Positions 21,306-32,218 of a stretch of DNA of 64,000 nt are shown piece after piece (position 1 is the first letter of the stretch; each line of letters begins with the position of its first letter). Position numbers and translations under genes: made by a program. The stretch covers positions 1,601,531 to 1,665,530 of the forward strand of contig SJOL01007141.1 in the NCBI GenBank assembly GCA_004794785.1, given 5' to 3'. This stretch comes from Opisthorchis felineus (Eukaryota; Platyhelminthes; Trematoda; Opisthorchiida; Opisthorchiidae). The notes under the pieces were generated by a model, which saw only the letters and a list, made by a program, of their open reading frames with translations, had not been told where the DNA came from and did not search any database.

Positions 21306-21794
21306 ATTATGAGGTGGAGGAGGTGGAGGATGATTTAACGGACACTGGTGCAGACTAGGCTGCCTTCTTGCTCCATTTAAGAATAAAACTGGGAAATTCC
21401 TGATTTACTGTTCCAGCTAACAAATCCTCAGGGATGACCGAAGCCCTAAGCCATCCAGACAGGAACGCGAATTTTATCATTCGACTACAAGTGGCTGATT
21501 GACAGCGGGATTAACTTACGCTTAGGCAGAATAAAACATTACACTCTTTTCCATCATTGAATACGGTGTTCACCATTTTCTGAATCGAAGGCCAGTGTGT
21601 GACGGATTAGTGTGTACACGCCGCCATTCGGATTTGGAGAAAGGCAGTGTCTTTGGATACTCTCCTAATTCATGGAAATGTAAGGGACTGACTGTAAATT
21701 TGCTAGTTTTTCGTCACTAACCGTACTAAGCAGACATTCGAACAGTCATTATTATCGTTATTGTCGGTCCAATTATGTGATTAGTTAGAAGGAA

Positions 21795-22092
21795 GTTCAA
21801 TCGGATAATGTTAAGCAGCAGAAGCTGCTGTGGATAGACCATGTAGTGCGCACGCCGAACCGTCTTGTACCGACGCTTTCCGTGCCCAATTAAGTGGCGC
21901 ATGTAGAGTGGTGGTCAACCTGTGACCTGGCAGAGGGTTATGAAATCGCCTACGAAAAGTCTGGGTGTTGTCGGTGCGATTCGACTTCCACGATGCAGTC
22001 CACGCAATTCTCAGTGTGCCTAGTTGGAGACACTGCTAGATATGGCTAGATACATGAGTCCGACCTTGGTATGGCTTGCGAATAGTCTGAGC
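21795..22092 (+). pseudogene. second RTE-clade LINE C-terminal fragment
   Basis: The frame reads KQQKLLWIDHVVRTPNRL, corresponding to the family QLRWLGHVLRMP..RL, then GGQPVTWQRVMKSPTKSL, GVVGAIRLPRCSPRNSQCA, a TAG, and LETLLDMARYMS. It therefore covers the same C-terminal domain as the fragment 1 kb upstream, in the same orientation. It is a separate insertion because GGQ..TW appears in both. The conserved GWGPRD has become RCSPRN, and QWRSC is not recognisable. No tail repeat is visible. Confidence 0.75.
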
Positions 22093-23141
22093 CAATAGTT
22101 TATCCGGCGCGTACATTATGCATTCCATAACTTCACTAACCTCTACCTTACTTGGCAGTTGTAATCTGTCAGTAATACACACCCCTCACTTCAGAATTGT
22201 CTTTCCTCCTGCCTTCGGACTTAGTCCATCTGGTTTGAACGAGCTAAATTGTTTTCATTCAGGTTCACACACAACCTTACGCAAAATGGCACACAGTCTC
22301 CTGTTTTGGACTCCACTGACTTGATGCGACAGGCCTCTCCATACCTTGAACCTCAGCGTAGAAGTAATATCCTTCTGACTATCTGTACGATCTATGAGTT
22401 GAACTCACTAAGCATAGAGCATAATAAGTTTTGGATTGTCTAACATTTTCATGGTATTCCCCCTTCTATAAGACTAGTTCCTGGAATGTGCGAAATGCCC
22501 CCGAACAAAGTTGGTCATCAATACTCTATTTGGTTGATCGACTAACCTATAGTAGACACCAAAACCTAGCAAAATGACTAGCCTCTCTATCATAAGATTT
22601 GGTTTAATTATGATAAACTGTTGATTGAAATTGTGAGTAACACTGCTGATTTACTGCTTGTTCAGGTAATCATCATCGCCACAGAAAATCCTTAATCCTA
22701 CCAAACAATCAAGCTTGAAGCGTGCAGTGACACACTGCACGGACTGACCGCGTCTCATAAATGCTACTAACATTCCGCAAGCTTCGTAGTAGTTAGGCAT
22801 TATATAGCTGACAAAAACAGCGTACGTGAAGGAGGGACACTGTGGTCTGAGAAGGTGTATAAATCCCGCATGGGTCGTCGGTTGAACGACAGTGTGGTCC
22901 CGGGATTGAGCGTTTCTGTGTGCTACCAAAATGACGCATTAGATACTTAAAAAGACTGGTGGAACTAGTTACCTTGTTTCAAAATGTCTACACGAGCTTG
23001 GCACCATACTCCTCCCCTCGTTGTTATCTAGAACCATCCTGTAAACATCAATGGGTTTGCAATATCAAAAGTTACCTCAGCGAATAATGCAGTGTGAGCG
23101 TAGTGTTGAGGCTTACGGTGGACGACAAAATTTGGACAACT
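22093..23141. other. no recognisable gene
   Basis: Short unassigned frames, including a 92-codon minus-strand frame at 22651-22929 without a motif. Confidence 0.4.
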
Positions 23142-23290
23142 AAACTTCGACAAATGCACTCATTTGCATATCAATTCATTCTTCACGGGAAACTCACCTG
23201 AATCTCTCGTTTATGATATTCGTCAACTGAATGTGCTGCACAAAGACCACTTCATGTTTCATATTCGAGATATCGAAGTCTATTTTCCTA
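23142..23290 (+). repeat. dispersed palindromic repeat family, copy 2
   Basis: The word order is the same as in the 34.6 kb copy: AACTTCG, CACTCATTTGCA, TTCACGGGA, ACTCACCTGAATCTCTCGTT, AACTGAATGTGCTGCACAAA, TTCATGTTTC and ATATTCGAGATATC. The match extends over about 150 bases, longer than in the copy at 15.9 kb. Confidence 0.7.
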
Positions 23291-24207
23291 AAGGAGACTA
23301 CTGACAACAGTTTTCGGCAACCATGTGAGTAGTTTCCTTTATGAAAAAAGTGGACGAATAAACTCGATCAATGAAAACACCTGCGCTGTACTCCCAACCG
23401 GTAAATATGATGAATGCAATCCACAACTCAGCTAGCTGTTGAGAAAATACAATAAAATATGCTTTCTGTACACTCATTTATTTACCAAAAGTGCAACTAA
23501 CTGACGGCGTATGTGTGTTCCAGAAATAACAGCTTGAAATTGTTGATCAAACTGTCACGTGCTGATCTCTTTACATCCATCTAATGAATCTCACTAAAAC
23601 TGATGTTTTCAACAAATGATGACACCTTCAGCACACAGAGATGCTACACAGCATGCTTTTTGGACATATTCTGTGGAGGCATAACTGCAGATACTATTCG
23701 AAACGCCCAGAAAAAAACTACGGGATTGATATATTCTCTCGAATGGATAGCAAAATCTAACGATATCTCGTTTGACAAAAGTCCTCAGTGAACAGATGGA
23801 CCGCAGTTTGCTTTCTCAATCATGCGCTCCTTAGTATAACGAGAAGAGAGAACTTCTGGTTAGAGTCATTGTAAACGAGCGCCAACCACTTAATGAAAAC
23901 GAGATCAGGAATGCTATGAAGAATCTCAACCAGTGCGCTGTACGCACCAAAGATGGAGCACACAATCGACTCGCAACGAAACATTGGCATGCCACCCCAG
24001 CTACCAGTATTAAGACAGGTTGTCATTTGCTGATGTACTTGGGATTTGTTATTGATTCTTTTCTTCTATTCTTATTGTGTACAGCGGCTATTCCCAAATT
24101 TGTGATCGTGGAAGTGTTGCTTTCAAATTTAACTCGGGGTTGCCAACCAGTTTCATACAAACTTCTGGACAAACAACGTCGCAAACAACGTCTGCACTCT
24201 AACGTCG
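23291..24207. other. no recognisable gene; short LTR-like duplicate at about 24050-24085
   Basis: Nothing identifiable except a short stretch at about 24050-24085 (TTGATTCTTTTCTTCTATTC, then TTGTGTACA) that nearly repeats 25209-25245. Because the later copy follows the BEL/Pao pol end, both could be pieces of one LTR. Confidence 0.4.
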
Positions 24208-25053
24208 CATGTTCTAGCTAGTATGCGTCAGAAATTTTAGGTTGCCAAAGGGACAGCCTCAGTTAAAAGACCTGTGCGTAGGCGTTCGTCATGTAAGGTG
24301 AGGTCGGTGAAGCCAAGTAAACAGTTGGTGGCCTGCATATTTGAACCTGGTTACGATTTTGCCGTCACTAGTGTGGATAATTTCCGTCCCATTCTTGTAC
24401 GTGACGGACGACAGTCGAAGAAGCTATACGGATGTATCTTCTCGTGCACTTTGCATTAAGGTAACTCATTCCTTTTCGACTGACCCCACCCTATAGCAGT
24501 CACCGCAAAAGAGTATGGCAGCGTCAGATACGATCTATCCGCCGAGTGCTGAGTGCGGCCTCTCGCGAGCAAGTGTTGACTGACGAATATTTGTCTGCTT
24601 TCCTCACTGAGGTGGAGCGTATTTTAAATAACTGCCCACTGGCAACTGTCTACGATGATCCGGACTCAGTAGAATCGCTGACCACAAGTCACTTGTGATT
24701 ATTGCGTGGACAGCTTCATTTGCCAAGTGATATGACCAATATACGCAATAGATATACCCGATGTTGTAGACATGGGCAAGTGTTGGCTGATACCCTTTTG
24801 GCGTCGATGGTTAAAGGTGTACATTCCGCTTCTACATTTACGACACTAGTGGATGCGAAACGGTTGAGATTTTCCAGTTAGAGACTTTGTATTATTCAGC
24901 GGCGAAAATCCAAGTCGTGGACATTGGAAGAAAGACATCATAGTGGAGGCCAAGCCCGGAAGCGATGGCCATTTTCGGGAAGTGCTAATAAAGGCTATAT
25001 CTGGTAAGGCTAGGCGTGATATACGTCACATATGCTTGCTGAAAGGAGTATAA
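24208..25053 (+). pseudogene. BEL/Pao retrotransposon integrase and C-terminal domain, internally deleted
   Basis: The plus strand reads HVLASMRQKF, a TAG, then VAKGTASVKRPVRRRSSCK, the integrase zinc-binding part. PGYDFAVTSVDNFRPILV and RQSKKLYGCIFSC follow, the first part of the DDE core around its catalytic Asp. After IKVTHSFSTD about 100 residues are missing. The frame resumes at PPYSSHRKRVWQRQIRSIRR and VERILNNCPLATV, has a TGA at 24696-24698, then LLRGQLHLPSD. A DUF5641-like end follows (DFVLFSGENPSRGHW, KPGSDGHFREVLIKA, ICLLKGV) to the stop at 25051-25053. The last two catalytic acidic residues fall in or near the deletion, so no active integrase could be made. A 3' LTR may start around 25108 (TGTCTAGGGAAATTATACC). 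Confidence 0.88.
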
Positions 25054-25545
25054 GACAACTATCTGCTCACCCAACCTAGGCGCATGCTCCAGATTAATGG
25101 AGGCGTTTGTGTCTAGGGAAATTATACCGTTCGTGTTGATCTCATTCTTGCATGAGGTTGACTGAGTTGGTTGATCCGAGAAAGCAATTCTGGCTCTGGG
25201 GGGTAGTTTTGATTCTTCTCTTCTATTCTCTTTGTGTACAACTTGATTCCCCGTTTTGTCGTTTCTGTTTTGTACCTATACTGCATGTATTGTTCTGACC
25301 TGAACGTATACCTCTTTCCGACCTTGCTATCGCTCATCTTGTTCAAATCAACACGTGGGTTTTGCTTTCTTGTGGACATCTTGCCTTGAGTCGGTGCAAA
25401 ATTTGAGATCCCGTTTGGAATTAGCCGTTCCTACACCTGGTTTTAGAAGCAGGCGTAATTCCACGATTCGATTTACTATTGTATTCAAAGTGTCGCATCT
25501 GTTGATATTTTCATTTCTTGACAGAGTGACTATTTTTTCCACCCA
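25054..25545 (+). repeat. putative 3' LTR region of the BEL/Pao element
   Basis: Fifty-odd bases after the pol stop, a purine-rich TGGAGGCG is followed by TTTGTGTCTAGGGAAATTATACC, a plausible LTR start. The region downstream is T-rich and shares about 35 bases with 24050-24085. The right boundary cannot be fixed, and the matching 5' LTR is not in view. Minus-strand open frames here show no motif. Confidence 0.3.
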
Positions 25546-25610
25546 ACCTCGCACTGATGTTGTCTTCTCGAATGATGACGAAATGTCTGTAATCCATTGC
25601 CACTTTTGTT
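25546..25610 (+). repeat. decayed Penelope-type repeat with hammerhead remnant
   Basis: CTCGCACTGATGTTGTCTTC, then TCGAATGATGACGAAATGTC and TGTAATCCATTGCCA line up with the 18.5 kb repeat (GCACTGATGATGTCACC, TCGATTGGTGATGAAACG, TTTGCAATCAAATTGCC). The first box is CTGATGT instead of CTGATGA. GAAA is kept, but ACGT has become ATGT. Cleavage is not expected. Confidence 0.5.
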
Positions 25611-25959
25611 CGAAAGCCACCTTATCAACTACTGATATTCCTTCGTACAGGCGCCTTGAAAAATCTCCACTGCAACGTGTGTTTCGGTTATTATTACGGA
25701 TGATCATAACAATTTTCTGCATTCTAAGTGACTAAATGGCCATACAAGATATCCCAGGGATATGCCATTGTGATTTTATGCACAAAAACCTCATAATTAA
25801 TTACCTACGCTTTCAGGTCCTCATAGAATCTAAACATGGAAGTGACTGCCTGATTTTTCAACTACCGAACAGTATTTCTCTGGTTCAGTTTTATTTGGTC
25901 GTTTGGGTTCTTTATTTGATTTTCTGTGATTAGTTTTTGTGTTTAATGTGTCTACAGGA
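25611..25959. other. no recognisable gene; splice acceptor before the next gene
   Basis: Open frames on both strands run through the start of this interval without motifs. At its end, TTTTTGTGTTTAATGTGTCTACAG (pyrimidine-rich, ending CAG at 25955-25957) makes a good cis- or trans-splice acceptor two bases before the next ATG. Confidence 0.4.
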
Positions 25960-26175
25960 ATGACCAACCGACTGTTACGTTTTCAGATCTCCAAGTTCGC
26001 TTTTGCGTTTGTGCTCCTGCTGTGTGCATTGCAAACAGCCTCGCCTCCGCCAAACATGTGTGAACCACCTGCGTGGACATGTTGCCACTGGGAGTTCCAA
26101 AAATGTCAGTGTTTACCCTCCAAGGACCTCCTTCCTAAGGACGACCACTACAACTGCTATCAAGTCCAAACATGA
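25960..26175 (+). CDS. putative secreted six-cysteine peptide, 71 residues
   Basis: I do not recognise the family. The ATG at 25960 lies two bases after a strong acceptor, so it is probably the first coding exon after a 5' UTR intron or a spliced-leader site. Residues 1-12 are basic, then FAFAFVLLLCALQ forms a hydrophobic core, with likely signal cleavage after TAS near residue 28. The mature part would be about 43 residues with six Cys at 34, 41, 42, 49, 51 and 66: C-x6-CC-x6-C-x-C-x14-C. Three disulfides in a small secreted protein are plausible. Codon third positions are richer in C and G than the flanks, unlike nearby noncoding frames. No AATAAA follows closely; AATAAT occurs just after the stop. 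A chance frame is possible, but the combined signal peptide, Cys spacing and acceptor make this the best host-gene candidate. Confidence 0.55.
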   Translation: MTNRLLRFQISKFAFAFVLLLCALQTASPPPNMCEPPAWTCCHWEFQKCQCLPSKDLLPKDDHYNCYQVQT

Positions 26176-27510
26176 ATAATCCTTGATCGTGATAACTGAA
26201 TTTTTTTTTGCTACGATATTAGGCAGAATAATTTCCATCTTCTGACAAAATTCTGTCAAAATTCTAATGAACTTTTTGTCAGGGTTCCCAGAACCCACTT
26301 TTACTTAGAGTTAATTATCATTACTCGGCATAAATTGGGGTAAAGTACATGGTCCATGGTGTTTTGACACTTTGTACTGGATAGATATGGAACGAATTTA
26401 CGCGATATACTACAGCCAGTCCATAAGTTAACTGCTTTACCCATGGTGGAGACAGCTTGAATACTATAGACGAAATGCTAGCGTTTGTCGTTACGCTGTT
26501 GTCCGATCACAGACGGCAGGTTACGAAATGTAACTGAACTAAATGATTTTGGCAAACTCGAGCGCATAAAATAACACAAGCTTTTCGCTTGTGACCAATG
26601 CACTGTGCAGTTCATCGTTAGTCTTTTTCGTGTGGACTGATGGACTGGTTCGTCACGAGCCATTACGTTTCTGGACCGCGTAAGATATTTGTCTTATTGA
26701 CAATACAAAGTCTTGGGCGTCGCGGGGTCTAACCAGTATGATCTTTAAACTTATGTCTGTCAACCTTCTGTTCAAGGACTGTGGGTGTAAAAGTCTCAGG
26801 TATATTTAACCTGCCTGTCCGTGCGGAACATTAGGTTGAATGACTGGTACGAACAGCGACTTCGGCAGAATGCATCTGCGCCTGAGGGCTGTAGCCACAA
26901 TACACCAATTAACTTCAGTATATTATTTCTAAAGGAGGTGGTAGGATTTAACCGTAGACTCCACTAAAAAAACAGGGATTTGAATATCGGGAAATAAACA
27001 GGTGACTCATTCGATATGAAGAATATCCCAAGCCACAGACTAGGCTTAGCCAGTGGGTTCAGATGTCAATTCTCCAAGTGGTGCACGACTTGATCTACAT
27101 ACAGTTCAACCTTACAGTAGGAAACAAGGGAACTCGTTGGGACAGACCTCTTTTCTTCATTTAAAGAAGGGCGGAACCGGTGTTGGGTTGCCAAAACTCT
27201 TTTGCATCCACAATTATTGTTTCTACTTCAATGGCTTCTTCAGAGGGTTAACCGCTACACTTGAAGAAGTTCGTTAATCACGGCGTCTCGGAACCCACTT
27301 TGGTTCACCTTCTTGAATCGATACTATGTGGAAATTGCTATCTGTTGAAAAGAACGCAGGCACACGTATTTTCGTAACCAATTATAGTGAAGGGTTTACT
27401 GCGGAACCGTAACTGTACGAACGCATCTGTAACGCGCACGTCACACCTCAAGGCAATAAATGTTTCAGGTTTCGAAAAATGCATTTGTTTTTCAAATCAT
27501 TCAGTGAAAC
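26176..27510. other. no recognisable gene
   Basis: Short unassigned frames only. No second Cys-rich frame or further exon of the upstream peptide gene could be supported. Confidence 0.4.
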
Positions 27511-27830
27511 TGTTATATCTGACTGCTGTTCCCGCTCCAGTGCCTGGTCCCGGAAGATGATTAACCGATGAGGAACACAACAGCTTTATTGCGAACAAGC
27601 GAGTGCGTGCGAGTGCAACACCTACAGGGAACCTCACGCTATTTGAATTTCACTTTCATCGATCCAGACTGTTGCTGAATTGATTGAATGTTTGATTAGC
27701 CCGGATGCTTGCCGGCTTTCTTAATGAAATTTTGGTGGAGTTTTAGGTTCTCCGTAGGTTCCGGGCTTTCTGTGGTTACTTTAAGGAATCTGATCTTCTT
27801 GATAGAAACTATTGAGACTATATGTCAAAC
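27511..27830 (-). repeat. LTR-like dispersed repeat, copy 2
   Basis: This is homologous to 2175-2561. It starts at TGTTATATCTGACTG and contains GCTCCAGTGCCTGGT, GATGAGGAACACAACAGC, TTTATTGCGAACAAGCGAGT and, near the right end, GTGGTTACTTT. The minus strand carries AATAAA in the same place as copy 1 and would end ...CAGATATAACA, with the CA expected of an LTR end. The right end is not defined. Confidence 0.45.
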
Positions 27831-30800
27831 AGGTAAGAAACTAGCTAGGTATACGCAGGAGACTGAAATTTCATTCCGTTCTGTTATTCGCCCGAGGTTG
27901 AGTGCATGTGCAACACAAAATTCCAGTCAGTTTTATGTATCATGATCATTGACAACAACACCAGATGAGAACACTGGTGTTTCACTGCCGTAAAACCTTA
28001 TCGATTTACTTCAAGAAAGCCTTATAATGGAAGGAAGAAAAGAGATATGGCAAGAAGTGGGACCTACATCTCCAACACTCAGTCAGGTAACCTGGCTAGA
28101 AACTGACAGCATGAGTGTTACTGAAATCGGTTAGCAGCCGTATCTTTTACTGTCTCCAGCCAAGCACAAAAGGGCCACTTGAACATTATCGTCAAAGAAC
28201 AGCAGCAATTAAAGTACGAAGACTTTATATAATGTCCTTTATTCCCATCTTCCACGTTAAATTTTGTCCACCTCTCGGTTTCCGCCACTCAGAATTAGGC
28301 AAGCAAATCAGCACTTGTCTCAGTAGGCGGTAACTCGGTAGGGGTAATTTATGGTCCAGCCAGTTTATTTTGCAGTGCTGAGCACACTCATTGAGTGTGT
28401 TCCACTAAGACCCCGCCTTCTGATTACGCTATTTCGAATCCTTTGGTTTCAGCCGTTTCCAGATATAGTTCTGAGACATCGGTGGTGAAAAACTGGGAGA
28501 TGTCTCAGACCCTCCGCCCAAAGTGGCTAAGTTCCGCCGCACACAGTTCAATTACACTAATATCGTTTGTTTTTGAAGAGCATGGTCACAGACAAAACGT
28601 AAATGCAAGCGATGGATGTGGAAGTGTCACAGGAGAATATTAGATAAGAAGAGAGAAGCGTCTCATTCGAGGTCATGCCACCAACAGTTCCAGTCAGACA
28701 AGATGAATCCCAACGTATGTAAGAATGTTTGGTATGGAAACACGCGTGTAAAGATCAACAACCGAGGAAAGGACACATCTTACCCGTACTAACAAAACAT
28801 TCGTTTTGCTTGTTTAATAGGACACGGAAAAACTCGATCGGCAAACACGTGATGTTATAAAAAATGGTTCATGTAGTTTTCTTATTGTGGGCACAATCGC
28901 ATTCTTTCGATTACACCCTGCTGCACACAGTTTTAACGTAAATAATTGAAATTTTATCCAAGTAAATAATAGGATTTTTGGCTCAACAAAGTTTTAAAGT
29001 CTAATTTAACATTGGGACAATAAACGGCTAGTTTTGCACCCTGTATCTCATTTCTCTGTTGGCATTTTAACACTGTGTATTCGAAACTGTTATGAGTATT
29101 CATTCTATGATATTTAAAACACACAAACTGAACTTCATCCTTATCAGTTACGTTATCCAGAGAACCATTTCCGAACTCGGAGTAATTTAGTAGATAGCCT
29201 GAGTACACCATATGGAATGCTTCGACACTGTGCATCGGTATACGAGAATTGGCAGGTTCTATGGAATTAGTGTAAACACAGTTAAACTGCAGACCACATG
29301 GCATACTTGATTGAAAATGGTCAAGAAACGAACTTTCCAACTCCCATTTGCCAAGGCACTTATCTTAAAGGACGTTCCTTGTAATGACCAATGCTGAACA
29401 TAAAGAAATGAGGAAAGCCCACGAACCATTTGGCTGCAGTCGTGGATATTCTCGTGACACCACAAGTTCCGCAGCTGAGCTGAAATTAAGGCAAATAAAA
29501 CTGCAGTCAGTCAGCTACAGATATCTTCTTTCGACCTGTAAGAAAGGCCTGCATCCAGAAGATACTATTACATTCGGGTTTCACTCTGAATCTCTGCTTA
29601 TTTTCAAGACAGCTTCCTACTGACACACAACCAACTAACAGGTAAGACAAAAACACTTTTAAACAGACCGAATTAAACCCTGGTAATTACCATCATCACA
29701 TTCAGAGTGGAGGAAAGTCGCCGACTATTGCGAGCGGTCTGACGTAAGTTAATGTGATTGGTATTGGGCTGCAATTGTGACATTTCTGTGAGTCCAGGTG
29801 GCCAAATGAGTCGAAGGCAAGACACATCAGGTGTAAGAATTTATCCCAAATACTTCTGACCGTGTGTAACGAACTATAATTCAGCGTTGCAACTCATAGT
29901 TTCAGATTCTACAGAGCAAATTTATCCTTACAAATTACATGCTATACTTGAATGATCAGAATTGGTCATCCGCATCCACAGTGCTCTCTGTTTGTTTGAT
30001 GTCTTGGTCTAGTGGACAACGTTTTCGAACACACACCGTTTTTTCGCACACAAAACCATTTTCTACACACCGAGTGGCCCCCCACTCATGGTACGCGAAT
30101 AGGCATTTTCTTAACAACGAAGCATTTATGTACGTTTCTTGCAACCTATGAAGACTGTGTGATCAAAACGCTGTCGTTTATAACTTATGTTGTCCTAGTG
30201 CATCGTTCGTATGTTTGATGGCCTGAGGCACTGGTTGGTCCATTCACAGCAGAAGTGTAGCTGCTATCTGCTAAGCATGAACTTAGCGTCAAATTTTATA
30301 ACTTTGGGTCTCCCTTACGCGTTATTTTGAGTATAAGCATTGTTTTGTCTATTCTGATAATTCCTTCAAAATAATGAGTCCAAAACCTGCAAGATGTTTG
30401 CAAAAACTTTGCATATGGATAGCTCTGGTTCAAATCTTACGAGTGTTTAGAAGAACTAGAATTTCTTCGAGATTTTCTGCACGTATTCCCCGTATAACAC
30501 CAGGCATTTAGCATGTGATCTGCCCGATTATTGCTAGCAGAACTGCCTACAGTCAGTCTTATTGGGGTGGTAGGAGCTGTCGCTTTTACCTTTTGCAAGC
30601 ACCAAAGTATGACATCGTCTGATATAGTGTACAGTGAAAATAGGATTGAAGAGTTGTTGCCATTTCTTCGACTCTCATCCGCTGTCCATGTAAAACACAC
30701 ACATATAGCCCCGTGACTTGGCAACGAAAGTTGAAAAAATCGGATGAAGACATTCAGAGGGAAGCGGATGGGTAGGCGGAGGTTAGTACCAAAGCGGACA

Positions 30801-31009
30801 GACGTTCTGAGTAAAGGCATTTCGCGCACATAAAATCGATTATCTCAGTTGTGGTTTTATCCGAACGTATCTAGGAAAACTGGACTGTCTTTTAACGCCT
30901 TTTAATAAAACAAAGACAACCTTGGATGAATAGTTGAATATGTATGGAATTGATGGTACTAAGAGGACTGAAAAACAGACTAAAGTATTGACGTACTACA
31001 CTACTCATA
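27831..31009. other. no recognisable gene
   Basis: The interval contains a 128-codon minus-strand frame (28954-29340, TTG start, five Cys in the middle) and a 130-codon minus-strand frame (30437-30829). Neither has a domain I recognise, and frames of this size are expected by chance in 64 kb. The second lies just downstream of the PLE reverse transcriptase, where an endonuclease would be expected, but no GIY-YIG motif is visible. Confidence 0.4.
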
Positions 31010-31530
31010 TTAGACTAAAGTATTTTTCAATGCTAAAAAGTTGGATACTGGCAATATTACCACACAACTGTCTTTCTATCACATCCGAGCATATGTCAAC
31101 AAGCGTAGGGCCTAAATGGCTGCCCATAAAGACGCCGTCGATCTGGTAATTCTCGATTTGATGTTTTCAGTATCCAAACCAGTATTTTCTGTACACTGAA
31201 GATCGTTCACTGGAAGAGATGTGACGCCTACTGATTCGTATTGGTTGGTCATATAGGCACACAGTGAAATCAACGGTGTGACTTTGTGGCACGTTAATAG
31301 AAACTCCTTCAACATTTGTTGAATACGTCTTCTTGGAACCCACTGATATTCCACCCATGATCTGATAAAGTTCAAAAGAATCTTTCAAACAATGGGAGCG
31401 TTAAAAATTGTCCGAATAAGATGTAAAACATTTACTACATATCGCACCAATTTGGGATACGAAGACATGTGCTTGTCTACCTTCGGTCTGAGTGGTGAAT
31501 TGGGTTTGTGAATTTTGGTAATCCCGCATT
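31010..31530 (-). pseudogene. Penelope-like element reverse transcriptase fragment
   Basis: On the minus strand this reads ITKIHKPNSPLRPK, the PLE hallmark corresponding to family GLPKIHKP..PLRP. KLVRYVVNVLHLIRTI and a TGA follow. After a frame change comes NVEGVSINVPQSHTVDF, where PLEs have motif A (FDV.SLFTNVP). After another frame change comes YQIDGVFMGSHLGPTLVDI, matching QIDGVAMGSPLGP.LADI. The YVDD motif expected soon after is not recognisable. The element would have encoded a telomerase-like reverse transcriptase, but frame changes and a missing motif C leave it dead. It is the only PLE coding sequence I can support firmly in the window. Confidence 0.8.
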
Positions 31531-32183
31531 CTAGGTGTTCGGTCTCTCAGTGGCTTACGCAGATTCGGTGATGGAAGCGTGAAGACGTAAGAGTTGACGA
31601 TTTCTCGTCATTTGCTTTTCAATGATTGTTGTGCTGTGGTGTGGTATCTAACTTGAACCTTTGTTCACCTAAGAAAATAGATCATATTTTTGATGAATAT
31701 TTAGCTGAGTTCAGTGCCACAATACCAGATCCTATAGCCGGACAGAGAAATCGGAAGTCTTTCACCTGCCGAAGCTGCTTGATTATAAGGCAGTGGTAGG
31801 ATGTCCAGGAGCACTTTTGAAGGGTTACAGCAGACAGGAACTGATTTCGTACATTTACAAGTTTTTCCATAAACCATCTTGCTTTATCCTTCAGAAAGAC
31901 AGCACACAACAATGGGAAGCAAGCTTAGCGGACATGCAAGAGCAGTCGGTTGTTTCAGAGTGCCAAAGGCTGCCAAGTGAACTAAGCTTTAGGGTTTGAA
32001 GGACGATTTCGAATTTTATGCTGCTGTGGTGGCTGGGTCAACAGCATATATTGTAGCTAACGGCATTAGGCGGAAGGAAGGCATCAGCATTGGCCTGCTT
32101 AGGCTGTATCCAGCAAGTAAGGCCACCCGGCTGATGACGCTATGAGATTATTTGTAACTGTACAGCTCCTGGTTGTACATGGA
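31531..32183. other. no recognisable gene
   Basis: This is where the N-terminal part of the PLE would lie on the minus strand. I see no PLE motif upstream of ITKIHKP, so that part appears lost or decayed. Confidence 0.4.
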
Positions 32184-32218
32184 CTGGGATACTGCCAGGG
32201 TGCCTAGATCTAGACAGG
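32184..32218 (-). mobile_element. short SINE body fragment
   Basis: The 35 bases CTGGGATACTGCCAGG, GTGCCTAGATC, TAGACAGG match the start of the SINE body on the minus strand. The rest of the element is missing. The edge at the 5' side (CCTGTCTA) is close to that of the other headless copies. Confidence 0.45.

Noticed and set aside
21167..21358. Acidic protein with a long Asp run
   Set aside because: The frame is produced by the (GAT)n microsatellite and has no other coding support.
28954..29340. 128-codon Cys-containing frame, considered as a CCP/sushi-like exon
   Set aside because: It has no ATG start and no consensus acceptor, and the Cys spacing does not fit a CCP domain clearly. Its length is within chance expectation.
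30437..30829. Possible GIY-YIG endonuclease downstream of the PLE RT
   Set aside because: No GIY or YIG motif or the conserved Arg/Glu context could be found in any frame of this strand.
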